A stretch of DNA of 64,000 nt from Chryseobacterium sp. H1D6B (GTDB lineage Bacteria > Bacteroidota > Bacteroidia > Flavobacteriales > Weeksellaceae). The position numbers and the translations under genes are program-made. This document shows positions 44,492 to 51,984 of the stretch, piece after piece; position 1 is the stretch's first letter, and every line of letters begins with the position of its first letter. The notes beneath the pieces are model-generated. The model searched no databases, was not told where the DNA came from, and worked only from the letters and a program-made list of their open reading frames with translations. The stretch is taken from the NCBI RefSeq assembly GCF_029892445.1, contig NZ_JARXVJ010000001.1, forward strand, positions 1,674,001 to 1,738,000. The letters run 5' to 3'.

Positions 44492-45883
44492 ATGAATATA
44501 AAAAAATACTTAAGTTTAGTTACTGTAGCTTCATTTGCTGCAATTTCTATTACCTCTTGTGTACAAAAAGATGAGTGGGAAACTCCCCCTATCAACTGTA
44601 CAAATAAATTTCCTGCCGCTACTATATCAATGGCTGATTTTAAAGCTCAGGCGCCGGCTACAGGATTTCTTTTGATCACAACAGATCAGATTTTTGACGG
44701 TTACGTTGTTTCTTCTGATGAAAATGGAAACTTCTATAAAACAATTTCATTTCAGGATAAAGCAGAAAATCCTACTGCAGGATTACAGATTGAAGTTGAC
44801 AAATCTAGTAACTATGCTGATTTCCCAGTGGGAGCGCATATCAGAATTAATGCTAAAGGGTTGAGATTAGGTCTTGACAGAGGGTCTGTAAAGATTGGTT
44901 CTGTTGACCCTACTTTTGCAATTGGAAGAATTCCGGGATCTTTAGTAAGCAGATATGTTGCTGGAGTTTGCAACGGGAATGGATTAGAAGTGGTTGCTAT
45001 CAAACCGACAGTAGTAGCTAACCTGGCAGAAGCTAAAAATGACAAGTATATCAATACACTTGTAAAGGTTTCTAATACTCAGTTTGCTATTGGTGAAACT
45101 TATCCAATAAACAAAACTTTTATTGATTATGTAGCAGGTGCTGGAGTAGACACTGATAGAACTTTAGAAGATGCTTCTGGAAATTCTGTTGCTCTAAGAA
45201 ATTCTGGATTCTTTTCTGAAGGAGCTAAACTTCTTCCAAAAGGAAACGGAGATATTACATTTGTTGTCAGCCGTTACAATACAACTTGGCAGATGCTTAT
45301 CAGAAAAACAAGTGATATTAACTTCACAGGAGCAAGAGTAGACCCTACGCCGCCAAAAGGAGGTACAGCAATTACATATTCTGGTTCTTTCATTGAAAAC
45401 TTTGAAAGCTATTCACTTACTCCTGCAAACTTAGAAGTATATCCTAAATATATCAATGATCCTCTTCTTGGTAACAGATATTGGCAGTTAAAGACTTTCA
45501 ACAATAATAAGTATATCCAGTTAGGAGCAAATTCTGGTTCTGGAAGTTATGTAACTTATTTCATTGTACCTGTTGATTTTACAGCAGCAAACTCATTGAA
45601 ATTTGATTTCAATGTTGGATTCTATAATGGGAACCCTTTTAAAGTGTATACCACTACAAATTATACGCCGCTGGGTGATATTACTGCAGCAACACTGACA
45701 GATATTTCTTCAGCATTTCCTGTTCCTACTACACCAGTTTCTGGTTACGGAACTTTAGCACCTGCTGGACAATATAACTTCCCTGCAGCTCTTACAGGAA
45801 ATGGATTCGTTGTTTTTGAATACTCAGGATCTTCTGCAGGTATTACAACAACAATGCAGTTGGATAACATCCAAATTCAATAA
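44492..45883 (+). CDS. DUF5689 domain surface lipoprotein
   Basis: This 463-residue lipoprotein has a lipobox (AISITSCVQ). The DUF5689 region (about 40-270) has FDGYVVSSDENGNFYKTISFQD and VGAHIRINAKGLRLGLDRG, an OB-fold-like pattern. The C-terminal part from about 300 (GSFIENFESYSLTP to MQLDNIQIQ) resembles the jelly-roll choice-of-anchor modules that follow DUF5689 in other proteins. It is probably displayed at the outer membrane beside the TonB receptor encoded just upstream. An OB-like fold together with the divergent nuclease would fit nucleic-acid or nucleotide capture, but this is inference. Confidence 0.8.
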   Translation: MNIKKYLSLVTVASFAAISITSCVQKDEWETPPINCTNKFPAATISMADFKAQAPATGFLLITTDQIFDGYVVSSDENGNFYKTISFQDKAENPTAGLQIEVDKSSNYADFPVGAHIRINAKGLRLGLDRGSVKIGSVDPTFAIGRIPGSLVSRYVAGVCNGNGLEVVAIKPTVVANLAEAKNDKYINTLVKVSNTQFAIGETYPINKTFIDYVAGAGVDTDRTLEDASGNSVALRNSGFFSEGAKLLPKGNGDITFVVSRYNTTWQMLIRKTSDINFTGARVDPTPPKGGTAITYSGSFIENFESYSLTPANLEVYPKYINDPLLGNRYWQLKTFNNNKYIQLGANSGSGSYVTYFIVPVDFTAANSLKFDFNVGFYNGNPFKVYTTTNYTPLGDITAATLTDISSAFPVPTTPVSGYGTLAPAGQYNFPAALTGNGFVVFEYSGSSAGITTTMQLDNIQIQ

Positions 45884-45906
45884 TAATTAATTACTAATTA
45901 TATATT

Positions 45907-45930
45907 AAAGGCCTGCAGCTGCAGGCCTTT
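45907..45930. terminator. Bidirectional terminator
   Basis: A perfect 24-base palindrome (AAAGGCCTGCAG and its complement) with a T run lies between converging genes ending at 45883 (+) and 45933 (-). Confidence 0.85.
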
Positions 45931-45932
45931 TC

Positions 45933-46472
45933 TTATTTTATAGTTATAGCTGAAGAGCAGGAATAATAGCTGTGTAGTATTTGATTATTGCTGTCCTTCG
46001 GGTCAATAATATATAAAGCAAAATAAATATCAATAGTTCCTGTCCCTCTTCCTTTTACTTTTGTATCAAGAGAAGAAAAGGTAATAGCTGTAGTATCTGC
46101 CGGCAGACCATTGGATGAAGAGGGGTCAGGAACAACGGCGTGTTCTCTGGTAACTCCTTCATAGATGAAATTGTGAAAAAGACGCTTTCCAGACCCATAA
46201 TTAATGTTATAAATAATAACTGCATCATCTGAGTTTTGAGATATCGAAATCCCCCTAAACAATATATGATCCCATAATCTCGCTTTAAAACTGACATCTG
46301 GCCCGGATATCTGATTGATACTTGGAACAATGATGTACAGACAATTTTTGTCAATTTCTATAGGATTATCGGGATCCTTGCTTTGAAGAGGGTAATTGAA
46401 TTTAACATAATCAGTGTCAATGACTGCCAGGATATCAAGTTCTTTAATTAGAGCATTTTGTTGTGTTTCCAT
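45933..46472 (-). CDS. PixA/AidA family inclusion-body-like protein, copy 1
   Basis: This 179-residue soluble protein has the AidA/PixA pattern ELDILAVIDTDYVKFNYPLQSKDPDNP, an SGPDVSFKARLWDHILFRG core, VIIYNINY, and a C-terminal ITFSSLDTKVKG, FALYIIDPKDSNNQI. The family is named after PixA, a crystalline inclusion protein of Xenorhabdus, and AidA of Ralstonia; no enzymatic activity is established. It is a clear paralogue of the next gene upstream. The two are separated by a terminator, and their leaders are similar. There is no signal peptide. Confidence 0.8.
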   Translation of the reverse strand: METQQNALIKELDILAVIDTDYVKFNYPLQSKDPDNPIEIDKNCLYIIVPSINQISGPDVSFKARLWDHILFRGISISQNSDDAVIIYNINYGSGKRLFHNFIYEGVTREHAVVPDPSSSNGLPADTTAITFSSLDTKVKGRGTGTIDIYFALYIIDPKDSNNQILHSYYSCSSAITIK

Positions 46473-46537
46473 TGTAATTGTTTTTAGATTGGATTTTACT
46501 CTTGATTTTTCAGGTATTGCTTCGTGGCTTTAATAGT
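46473..46537 (-). promoter_or_regulatory. 5' leader resembling that of the paralogue
   Basis: About 60 bases upstream of the ATG align with the leader of the other PixA-like gene (47176-47242). Shared blocks include CTAAAAAC just before the start, CTGAAAA, GAGTAA and ACTAT. The reading frame is not preserved between copies, which argues for a non-coding leader. No TANNTTTG was found for this copy. Confidence 0.45.
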
Positions 46538-46587
46538 TTTTTTTGCAGATTTAATTCCTAAAAAAGGCTTTAAGAATAGAACAAAAA

Positions 46588-46607
46588 AACGCCGCATTTG
46601 CGGCGTT
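46588..46607. terminator. Terminator after PixA-like copy 2
   Basis: AACGCCGCA / TGCGGCGTT forms a 9-bp GC-rich stem with a 2-base loop between A and T runs, just after the stop of the 46630-47175 gene. Confidence 0.85.
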
Positions 46608-46629
46608 TTTTTATCAGTTTTGGTATTAA

Positions 46630-47175
46630 CTACTTAACTGTAATTGTTGGATCCCAATAATAATAACCAAATAATATTTGATTGTTACTGTCATTTGGAT
46701 CTAGAATGTATAATGCAAATTGAACGTAAAAATTCTCTTTCCCTGTTCCTCTTACTTTTGAATCAAAGCTGGAAAATGTAATGTTTGCGTGGTTTGCAGG
46801 CAGACCGTTATTTGAATTATAATTTGGAACAACTGCTTTTTGTCTTGTTACCGCATTGTATACGAAATTATTAAATACTTGATCTCCAGACCAATATTTA
46901 ATATTGTAAATGATTACTGCTTCATCAGAGTTCTGGTAAATTGATGTACTTCTAAAGGCTACGCTGTCACCTGCTTTAGCGCTGAAATTTAAATCAGCAG
47001 TACCTTGACCTGAAATAGCATTAGCATTTGAAACGATCATATGCTGGCTGTTATGATCAATTCCTGTAGGATTATTAGGATCCTTACTAGGGTTTGAATA
47101 ATGAGATCTTACATAATCTGTATCGATTACTACTATAACATCGATTTCTTGGCTTGAAGATTTTTGTGTGTCCAT
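46630..47175 (-). CDS. PixA/AidA family inclusion-body-like protein, copy 2
   Basis: This paralogue of the downstream gene has 181 residues from the ATG at 47175: EIDVIVVIDTDYVRSHYSNPSKDPNNP, DLNFSAKAGDSVAFRST, VIIYNIKYWSG, ITFSSFDSKVRGTG, FALYILDPNDSNNQIL. An in-frame ATG 33 bases upstream would add 11 residues. The homologous region of copy 1 is out of frame and lacks that ATG, so the shorter start is preferred. A -7 element lies at 47283-47290, leaving a leader of about 100 bases. The biochemical role is unknown. Confidence 0.8.
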   Translation of the reverse strand: MDTQKSSSQEIDVIVVIDTDYVRSHYSNPSKDPNNPTGIDHNSQHMIVSNANAISGQGTADLNFSAKAGDSVAFRSTSIYQNSDEAVIIYNIKYWSGDQVFNNFVYNAVTRQKAVVPNYNSNNGLPANHANITFSSFDSKVRGTGKENFYVQFALYILDPNDSNNQILFGYYYWDPTITVK

Positions 47176-47242
47176 GATATTAGTTTTTAGGTTGGTTTTC
47201 TTACTCATCAGGCTTTTCAGATGTCGCCTCGTTAATTATAGT
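47176..47242 (-). promoter_or_regulatory. 5' leader of PixA-like copy 2
   Basis: This is the transcribed but apparently untranslated region between the -7 element and the start, similar to the leader of copy 1 (46473-46537). Confidence 0.45.
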
Positions 47243-47282
47243 GGTTTCTGAACTCCACTTTGTTTCTTGTAATATTACATAA

Positions 47283-47290
47283 CAAAGGTA
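47283..47290 (-). promoter_or_regulatory. -7 element of PixA-like copy 2
   Basis: On the minus strand this reads TACCTTTG (TANNTTTG), about 107 bases before the ATG at 47175. Confidence 0.5.
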
Positions 47291-47397
47291 CATTGCAGAT
47301 AATGAGAAAGTTATAGTATAAATGCTGAAATGTGCAGGTAAGTAGTTTTACGCAGTAAATCTAAATTTGGTGATAAATTCTGATGCTTGTTGGCAGT

Positions 47398-47425
47398 AAA
47401 AAACCACCGCAGCTGCGGTGGTTTT
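47398..47425 (-). terminator. Terminator after the DUF6702 gene
   Basis: A perfect 28-base palindrome (AAAAACCACCGCAG and its complement) ends the minus-strand operon that starts at 50939. Confidence 0.85.
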
Positions 47426-47445
47426 TATTTGATATTTAAATTCTT

Positions 47446-47916
47446 TTAAAAAGAAACTTCATTGACTTCTTTTCCTCGCTGGAAATTCATTACTCTCTGC
47501 GTTCCTTTATAAGCAACACTCACAATGTTGATCTGTTTAGGAAAAGCACTTAGAAGTATCGTATTTTTTATCTTTAAGTTAGTGATATCTGAAACTCCTC
47601 CGGTTTCAAAATATACCCATACTGTTTCTCCGCTTACCTGACTTCCTGTAAAGGTGATCGTTTTAGGAGAACCATTAACATACACGTCGAAGTTATTATT
47701 TACGTATTTCTTTACTTCAGCTTCAAATCCTGCGGTATTTGGATTTATTTTAATGGCATCTGAAATGTGACCTGTATTCATCTTTGTGGTAAACTTCAAT
47801 GTTTTGCTGCCGTCAATATAATCCACCTTTGTCATTGAAGAGAAAAAGTCTACATACATAAAACTCATTAACACAAAAAATGTTAAAATTCCTGATATAT
47901 ATAAAAGTTTTTTCAT
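47446..47916 (-). CDS. DUF6702 family exported protein
   Basis: This 156-residue protein has an N-terminal signal or membrane segment (MKKLLYISGILTFFVLMSFM), then VDFFSSMTKVDYIDGSKTLKFTTKMNTGHISDAI, which matches the DUF6702 family as I know it from flavobacteria. The rest is a predicted beta-rich domain ending MNFQRGKEVNEVSF. The ATG at 47916 is chosen because an upstream in-frame start at 47940 adds only a short polar stretch. It lies about 60 bases after the LOG-family gene. Function unknown. Confidence 0.75.
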   Translation of the reverse strand: MKKLLYISGILTFFVLMSFMYVDFFSSMTKVDYIDGSKTLKFTTKMNTGHISDAIKINPNTAGFEAEVKKYVNNNFDVYVNGSPKTITFTGSQVSGETVWVYFETGGVSDITNLKIKNTILLSAFPKQINIVSVAYKGTQRVMNFQRGKEVNEVSF

Positions 47917-47974
47917 CTTAGTTAATAAATTTACAATCATAATTGCTAGTTATAGGTCACAAATAATATGCCAA

Positions 47975-48727
47975 TTAAAAATTTACGTTCACAGAATATT
48001 TATCGTAGAATGCCTTGATGTGCGCTACGGCTTCATCAGCGGTATCTACAACTCTATAAAGATTTAAATCATCTGCTGCAATCATTCCTTCTTTTACTAG
48101 AGTTGTTCTAAACCATTCTAATAATCCTCCCCAAAATTCAGAACCTATTAAAACGATAGGGAATTTCCCAATTTTATTGGTTTGAATTAGGGTTATAGCT
48201 TCCGTAAGCTCATCCAGCGTTCCAAAACCTCCGGGCATTACCACAAATCCTTGAGAATATTTTACAAACATTACTTTTCTTACAAAAAAGTAATCAAAAT
48301 TCATTGAATAGGATTTGTTAATGTATGGGTTGAAATGCTGCTCAAAAGGAAGGTCTATGTTCAAACCGATGGATCTTCCTTTAGCATTGAAGGCTCCTTT
48401 ATTCCCGGCTTCCATAATTCCAGGACCGCCACCGGTAATGATTCCAAAACCTAACTTGGTGATCTTTTCAGCGATTTCTACGGCCATTTCGTAATACTTA
48501 CTTCCAGGTTTTAATCTTGCTGATCCGAAAATAGAGACGCAAGGTCCTATTTTAGAGAGTTTTTCATAGCCGTCTACAAATTCAGCCATTACTTTAAAGA
48601 CCATCCAGCTGTCTTTGGTGATAATTTCATCCCAAGTTTTTTGTCTGAAGCTGTTTTGTAATTTTGTTTCGTTGCTATCGAGTTCCGGATTTATTAAACT
48701 TTCATCCCTCATTCCGTCAATTCCCAT
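47975..48727 (-). CDS. LOG/TIGR00730 family Rossmann-fold protein
   Basis: This 250-residue protein has the two hallmarks of the LOG family, GGGPGIMEAGNKGA and MPGGFGTLDELTE. Characterised members are phosphoribohydrolases that release cytokinin-type bases from nucleoside monophosphates; many bacterial members were earlier mislabelled lysine decarboxylases. SIFGSARLKPGSKYYEMA is also typical. There is no signal peptide. It is 8 bases downstream of the MurU-like gene in a probable operon, but a link of its activity to cell-wall recycling is not evident. Confidence 0.9.
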   Translation of the reverse strand: MGIDGMRDESLINPELDSNETKLQNSFRQKTWDEIITKDSWMVFKVMAEFVDGYEKLSKIGPCVSIFGSARLKPGSKYYEMAVEIAEKITKLGFGIITGGGPGIMEAGNKGAFNAKGRSIGLNIDLPFEQHFNPYINKSYSMNFDYFFVRKVMFVKYSQGFVVMPGGFGTLDELTEAITLIQTNKIGKFPIVLIGSEFWGGLLEWFRTTLVKEGMIAADDLNLYRVVDTADEAVAHIKAFYDKYSVNVNF

Positions 48728-48735
48728 TGTAAAAA

Positions 48736-49449
48736 TTATTTAAAATGTTTTTCTGCTTCTATTATAGATTCTGGCCTTCCTACATCGATCAAAACGCTGT
48801 CATGTACAAAGCCATGTATACGTTCTGTCTGCATCAGATCCAGATATTCTTCCATAATAGAAAATTTGCCTGTTCTTTTTATTTTTTCAAAGATGACGGG
48901 GTTGATGCAATGGACACCGCTAAATGCTAAGGGCTTAAACCCTTTGTTAAATTCAGCTAATCTTTGCTCACCGGTCTGTACATTCAGCCAGCCTCTTAAA
49001 ACCATTTCATCGTTGAAAAGCAGTTTTCTCGAACTGTCTCTGTCTGAAACGGCTAAAGTAGCGAAATCTTTGATATTTTTATGATATTCAACGAAGTTGT
49101 TAATATTTATATTAGTTAGAATATCAGCGTTCATAATCAAGAAATCTTCCCCATGATCAAGAAACTTTCTAGCAAAAATCAAACCACCTCCGGTTTCCAG
49201 CAGTTCGTCTGCTTCATCGGAGAGTTCAACATGGCATTCGAAATTATTATTTTCCTTTAGAAATTCAACAATCTGATTTCCAAAATGATGAATATTAATG
49301 ACAAAATCGGTAATTCCAAAACTTTTAAGATACTTGATGTTTCTTTCTAAAAGCGGGATGCCGTTAACTTTTGCCAACGCTTTAGGGTGATGATCTGTAA
49401 AAGGTTTAAGCCTGGTGCCTTTTCCTGCTGCAAAAATTAAAGCTTTCAT
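48736..49449 (-). CDS. Sugar-1-phosphate nucleotidyltransferase (MurU-like)
   Basis: This 237-residue cytoplasmic enzyme has the pyrophosphorylase signature MKALIFAAGKGTRLKPFTDHHPKALAKVNGIPLLE, plus LETGGGLIFARKFL, DFLIMNADILTNI and VGRPESIIEAEK. The small size and the AmgK-like neighbour favour MurU, which makes UDP-MurNAc from MurNAc-1-phosphate and UTP. A general NDP-sugar role is possible. It directly abuts the RapZ-C gene (1-base junction), with the kinase gene further upstream, matching a recycling operon. Confidence 0.85.
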   Translation of the reverse strand: MKALIFAAGKGTRLKPFTDHHPKALAKVNGIPLLERNIKYLKSFGITDFVINIHHFGNQIVEFLKENNNFECHVELSDEADELLETGGGLIFARKFLDHGEDFLIMNADILTNININNFVEYHKNIKDFATLAVSDRDSSRKLLFNDEMVLRGWLNVQTGEQRLAEFNKGFKPLAFSGVHCINPVIFEKIKRTGKFSIMEEYLDLMQTERIHGFVHDSVLIDVGRPESIIEAEKHFK

Positions 49450-49863
49450 TTAGACCTGCTTATTAAGTTGGGGCTGTTCGTCGTGATGAATCTTTATTTC
49501 TATTCCTTCGGTATATTTTTCACGGATGAATTCCGCTGTTTTTATTGCGCAGTATACTGATCTGTGCTGTCCGCCGGTACAACCAAAATTGATCTGGAGA
49601 TTTTCAAAACCGCGGTCTAAATAATTATCAATATTAATAGATACTATGTTTTTTACCAGTTCTAAAAATGCAGGCATTTCAGTTTTTGTTTCTAAAAATT
49701 CCTGAACACCAATATCATTTCCTGTCTGGCTTTTGTATTCTTCCACTCTTCCGGGATTGAGAATTCCTCTGCAGTCGAAAGCAAAACCGCCTCCATTTCC
49801 TGATTCATCTTTAGGAATGCCTCCTTTTTTATAAGAAAAACTGTGTATGTCGATGTGTAACAT
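49450..49863 (-). CDS. RapZ C-terminal domain protein
   Basis: This 137-residue stand-alone version of the RapZ C-terminal domain has LHIDIHSFSYKKGGIPKDESGNGGGFAFDCRGILNPGR and NFGCTGGQHRSVYCAIKTAEFI. It lacks the N-terminal P-loop kinase of full RapZ, which in E. coli senses glucosamine-6-phosphate and controls glmS through small RNA decay. It lies between a sugar kinase and a nucleotidyltransferase, so it may sense an amino-sugar intermediate. I recall similar kinase-RapZ-C associations, some fused, in Bacteroidota. The role here is inferred. Confidence 0.88.
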   Translation of the reverse strand: MLHIDIHSFSYKKGGIPKDESGNGGGFAFDCRGILNPGRVEEYKSQTGNDIGVQEFLETKTEMPAFLELVKNIVSINIDNYLDRGFENLQINFGCTGGQHRSVYCAIKTAEFIREKYTEGIEIKIHHDEQPQLNKQV

Positions 49864-49919
49864 GTTTATTTTTTTTTGACCGTTAAGGCTGTATTGACTT
49901 ATTTACGTATTACAGCATT

Positions 49920-50939
49920 TCAGCTGCTTATTATCTTGTTGATCTTTAATTTTGTGTCTTCAGAACCCAATTGTTTTATAATTTTTTCAAGTTCTGGGTA
50001 ATCTTTCATGGTGTCCCAAGATAAGGCAAATTGAGTAATGTTTTCAATGCCTTTTCCAATGCTGGCGATAAAATGCTGTTTTCTTTGAATTAATCCACGG
50101 AAGCCATAAGCTCCCAAAACCTGTAAGAATCTCATCAGCTGAAGCGGTTTTACCGATTTGTTTAGTTGAAGCTTAATTTCTTGATTTTCAAATTGCTGGA
50201 TATAGGATTCTAACATTTCATTTTTGAATTCTTCGGGAAAATTTGCTTTCGCCTGGAATAGAAAAGAGATAACATCATACATCAATGGACCTTTCATGGA
50301 AGATTGATAATCAATAAATGAGACCTCATTGCTTTCGTTGACCATAATATTTCTTGCCTGGAAATCACGTATCATTATTCCTTTTGGTTCAAGGCCTTCA
50401 ATCAGAACAACCAGTCTTTTAAATTCTTTCAAAAGAGCTGATTTATGATAATCAAGCTCAAGAACGTCAGCAATAAAATTTTTAAAATAATATAAATCGT
50501 GTGTTACCGGAAGTTCATCATAGCTTTCATATTCAAAGGTTTTTGTGAAATCTATTTTTCCTTTGGTCAGGGTCTGAAGTTCGAAGAGTTTTTTTAAGGT
50601 CTGCTTTACTAAAGATTTTGTATTTTCAGATAATCCTTCCTTTGAAATAATTTCAGAAAGAGTATTTTCTCCTAAAAACTCCTGAATATATAATTTTCGG
50701 TCTTTGGAGATGCTGAAAATATTGGGTGTATTAAGTTTTAAGCTGGAAAAAATTTCTGTAAAATAAAAAAAACTTTCATTCTCTGGAATATTTTCATTGT
50801 AAGTGATGATGTACTTTTTATTTCCGGCTTCTGCCGAGAAATTCACCCTCGCAGAACCGCTTTGAGCCAATGTGACGAACTCAGAAGATTTTTCACCAGT
50901 ATAGTTTTCAAAAAATCGTTTTGCGTTTTCAGATGTCAT
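49920..50939 (-). CDS. Aminoglycoside-phosphotransferase-fold sugar kinase (AmgK-like)
   Basis: This 339-residue kinase has the catalytic loop IRDFQARNIMV (Asp192, Asn197) and the metal-binding Asp210 in SFIDYQSSMKGPLMYDV. That fits AmgK, which phosphorylates the anomeric position of MurNAc or GlcNAc in peptidoglycan recycling. The His usually preceding Arg-Asp in the loop is Ile here. With the MurU-like gene downstream, the pair would make UDP-MurNAc from MurNAc, bypassing de novo synthesis. Its promoter lies in a 50-base divergent region shared with xrtF. Confidence 0.82.
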   Translation of the reverse strand: MTSENAKRFFENYTGEKSSEFVTLAQSGSARVNFSAEAGNKKYIITYNENIPENESFFYFTEIFSSLKLNTPNIFSISKDRKLYIQEFLGENTLSEIISKEGLSENTKSLVKQTLKKLFELQTLTKGKIDFTKTFEYESYDELPVTHDLYYFKNFIADVLELDYHKSALLKEFKRLVVLIEGLEPKGIMIRDFQARNIMVNESNEVSFIDYQSSMKGPLMYDVISFLFQAKANFPEEFKNEMLESYIQQFENQEIKLQLNKSVKPLQLMRFLQVLGAYGFRGLIQRKQHFIASIGKGIENITQFALSWDTMKDYPELEKIIKQLGSEDTKLKINKIISS

Positions 50940-50949
50940 AATATGGAAA

Positions 50950-50957
50950 CAAATATA
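50950..50957 (-). promoter_or_regulatory. -7 element of the kinase operon
   Basis: On the minus strand this reads TATATTTG (TANNTTTG), 10 bases before the ATG at 50939. Confidence 0.6.
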
Positions 50958-50977
50958 GTAATTTACAGTCTAATTTC

Positions 50978-50985
50978 TATATTTG
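50978..50985 (+). promoter_or_regulatory. -7 element of xrtF, predicting a leaderless or near-leaderless mRNA
   Basis: TATATTTG (TANNTTTG) ends only 4 bases before the ATG at 50990. Transcription from it would begin at or next to the start codon. Confidence 0.6.
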
Positions 50986-50989
50986 CATC

Positions 50990-51520
50990 ATGTTAAAGGA
51001 TTTCAAACCTGTTTTGGGGATTTTACTGCGCTTTATCATCATTTATTTGGTGATGCTTTTTGCGTATCAGTTTTATCTGAATACTTTTAAAGAAAGCGGT
51101 TTAGATCCTTTTTCCAGAATGATTGCAGAACAGGTCCGCTATATTCAAAACGGACTTGGCTATCCTACACAGCTTTATAACGACATTCCTAAGGAACAGA
51201 TTTGGTTTTATGTAAAAAATGATTATCCTACAAGAATGGTGGAAGGCTGTAATGCTGTTTCAGTAATGATCTTGTTTGTATCTTTTGTTTTTGCCTTTTA
51301 TAAGGGAGGCAAGACCTTTATTTTTGTACTTATTAGTCTTGCTTTACTCTACATTATGAATCTGCTTCGCATTGTAGGGCTGAATATTGTAATGACCGAT
51401 CATAAAGAATATGGAACAATGTCTCACGATTTTATTTTTCCAGCGGTAATCTATGGAAGTGTAGTACTGCTGTGGCTTGTTTGGATTAAATTCTTTGCTT
51501 TAAAAAATGAAAGTTCTTAG
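50990..51520 (+). CDS. xrtF: Exosortase family protein XrtF
   Basis: This 176-residue inner membrane protein has about five hydrophobic segments and the exosortase catalytic triad: Cys87 in VEGCNAVSVM, Arg127 in MNLLRIVGL and His146 in MSHDFIFPAVIYG. Exosortases are transpeptidase-like enzymes that process proteins with C-terminal sorting tags. XrtF is the Bacteroidota branch, always short and paired with one other membrane protein, as here. Its substrates are unknown to me, and no tag-bearing protein is obvious in this window. It overlaps the next gene by 14 bases. Confidence 0.92.
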   Translation: MLKDFKPVLGILLRFIIIYLVMLFAYQFYLNTFKESGLDPFSRMIAEQVRYIQNGLGYPTQLYNDIPKEQIWFYVKNDYPTRMVEGCNAVSVMILFVSFVFAFYKGGKTFIFVLISLALLYIMNLLRIVGLNIVMTDHKEYGTMSHDFIFPAVIYGSVVLLWLVWIKFFALKNESS

Positions 51521-51941
51521 CTTGTTTTTTGTCATAGTGGGTATATTGGGGCTTATAGGTGTGAGAGCACTTGAAGGCCGTATTTTCTATGATCCTTTTC
51601 TCAGCTATTTCCATGAAGCTAATAAAGGGATTCCATTTCCTCCGTTTGAGTGGGGTAAATTAATTGCCAGCCATATTTTCAGATTTATCTTGAATCTATT
51701 TTTTTCCTGTTTGATCATTCAGTTTTTATTTAAGAATAAACAATGGACCATTCAAGGAGGCTTATTGATTGTAATTATTTTTGCCATCACTTTTCCAATT
51801 TATCTTTACTGTATCAATGACAGATTTGAAATTGGATATCTTTTCTCTTTTTATATGAGAAGATTCGTTATTCAGCCTTTGATTTTACTCTTGGTAGTTC
51901 CTACGTTTTATTATAGAAAACAAATGCTGCAAAAAAGATAA
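51507..51941 (+). CDS. Exosortase F-associated membrane protein
   Basis: This 144-residue membrane protein has about four hydrophobic segments: an N-terminal helix, IFRFILNLFFSCLIIQFLF, GGLLIVIIFAITFPIYLYC and FVIQPLILLLVVPTFYY. The motif RIFYDPFLSYFHEANKGIPFPPFEWGKL and the overlap with xrtF identify it as the partner that accompanies XrtF. Overlap of 14 bases implies translational coupling. Its biochemical role is not known. The stop codon lies inside the start of the terminator stem. Confidence 0.88.
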   Translation: MKVLSLFFVIVGILGLIGVRALEGRIFYDPFLSYFHEANKGIPFPPFEWGKLIASHIFRFILNLFFSCLIIQFLFKNKQWTIQGGLLIVIIFAITFPIYLYCINDRFEIGYLFSFYMRRFVIQPLILLLVVPTFYYRKQMLQKR

Positions 51942-51975
51942 TTTGCTGTAAAAAATGTTTTCTACAGCAAATTAT
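51938..51975. terminator. Bidirectional terminator overlapping a stop codon
   Basis: ATAATTTGCTGTA / TACAGCAAATTAT forms a 13-bp perfect stem with a 12-base loop, between converging genes ending at 51941 (+) and 51985 (-). Confidence 0.75.
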
Positions 51976-51984
51976 TAATACGAC

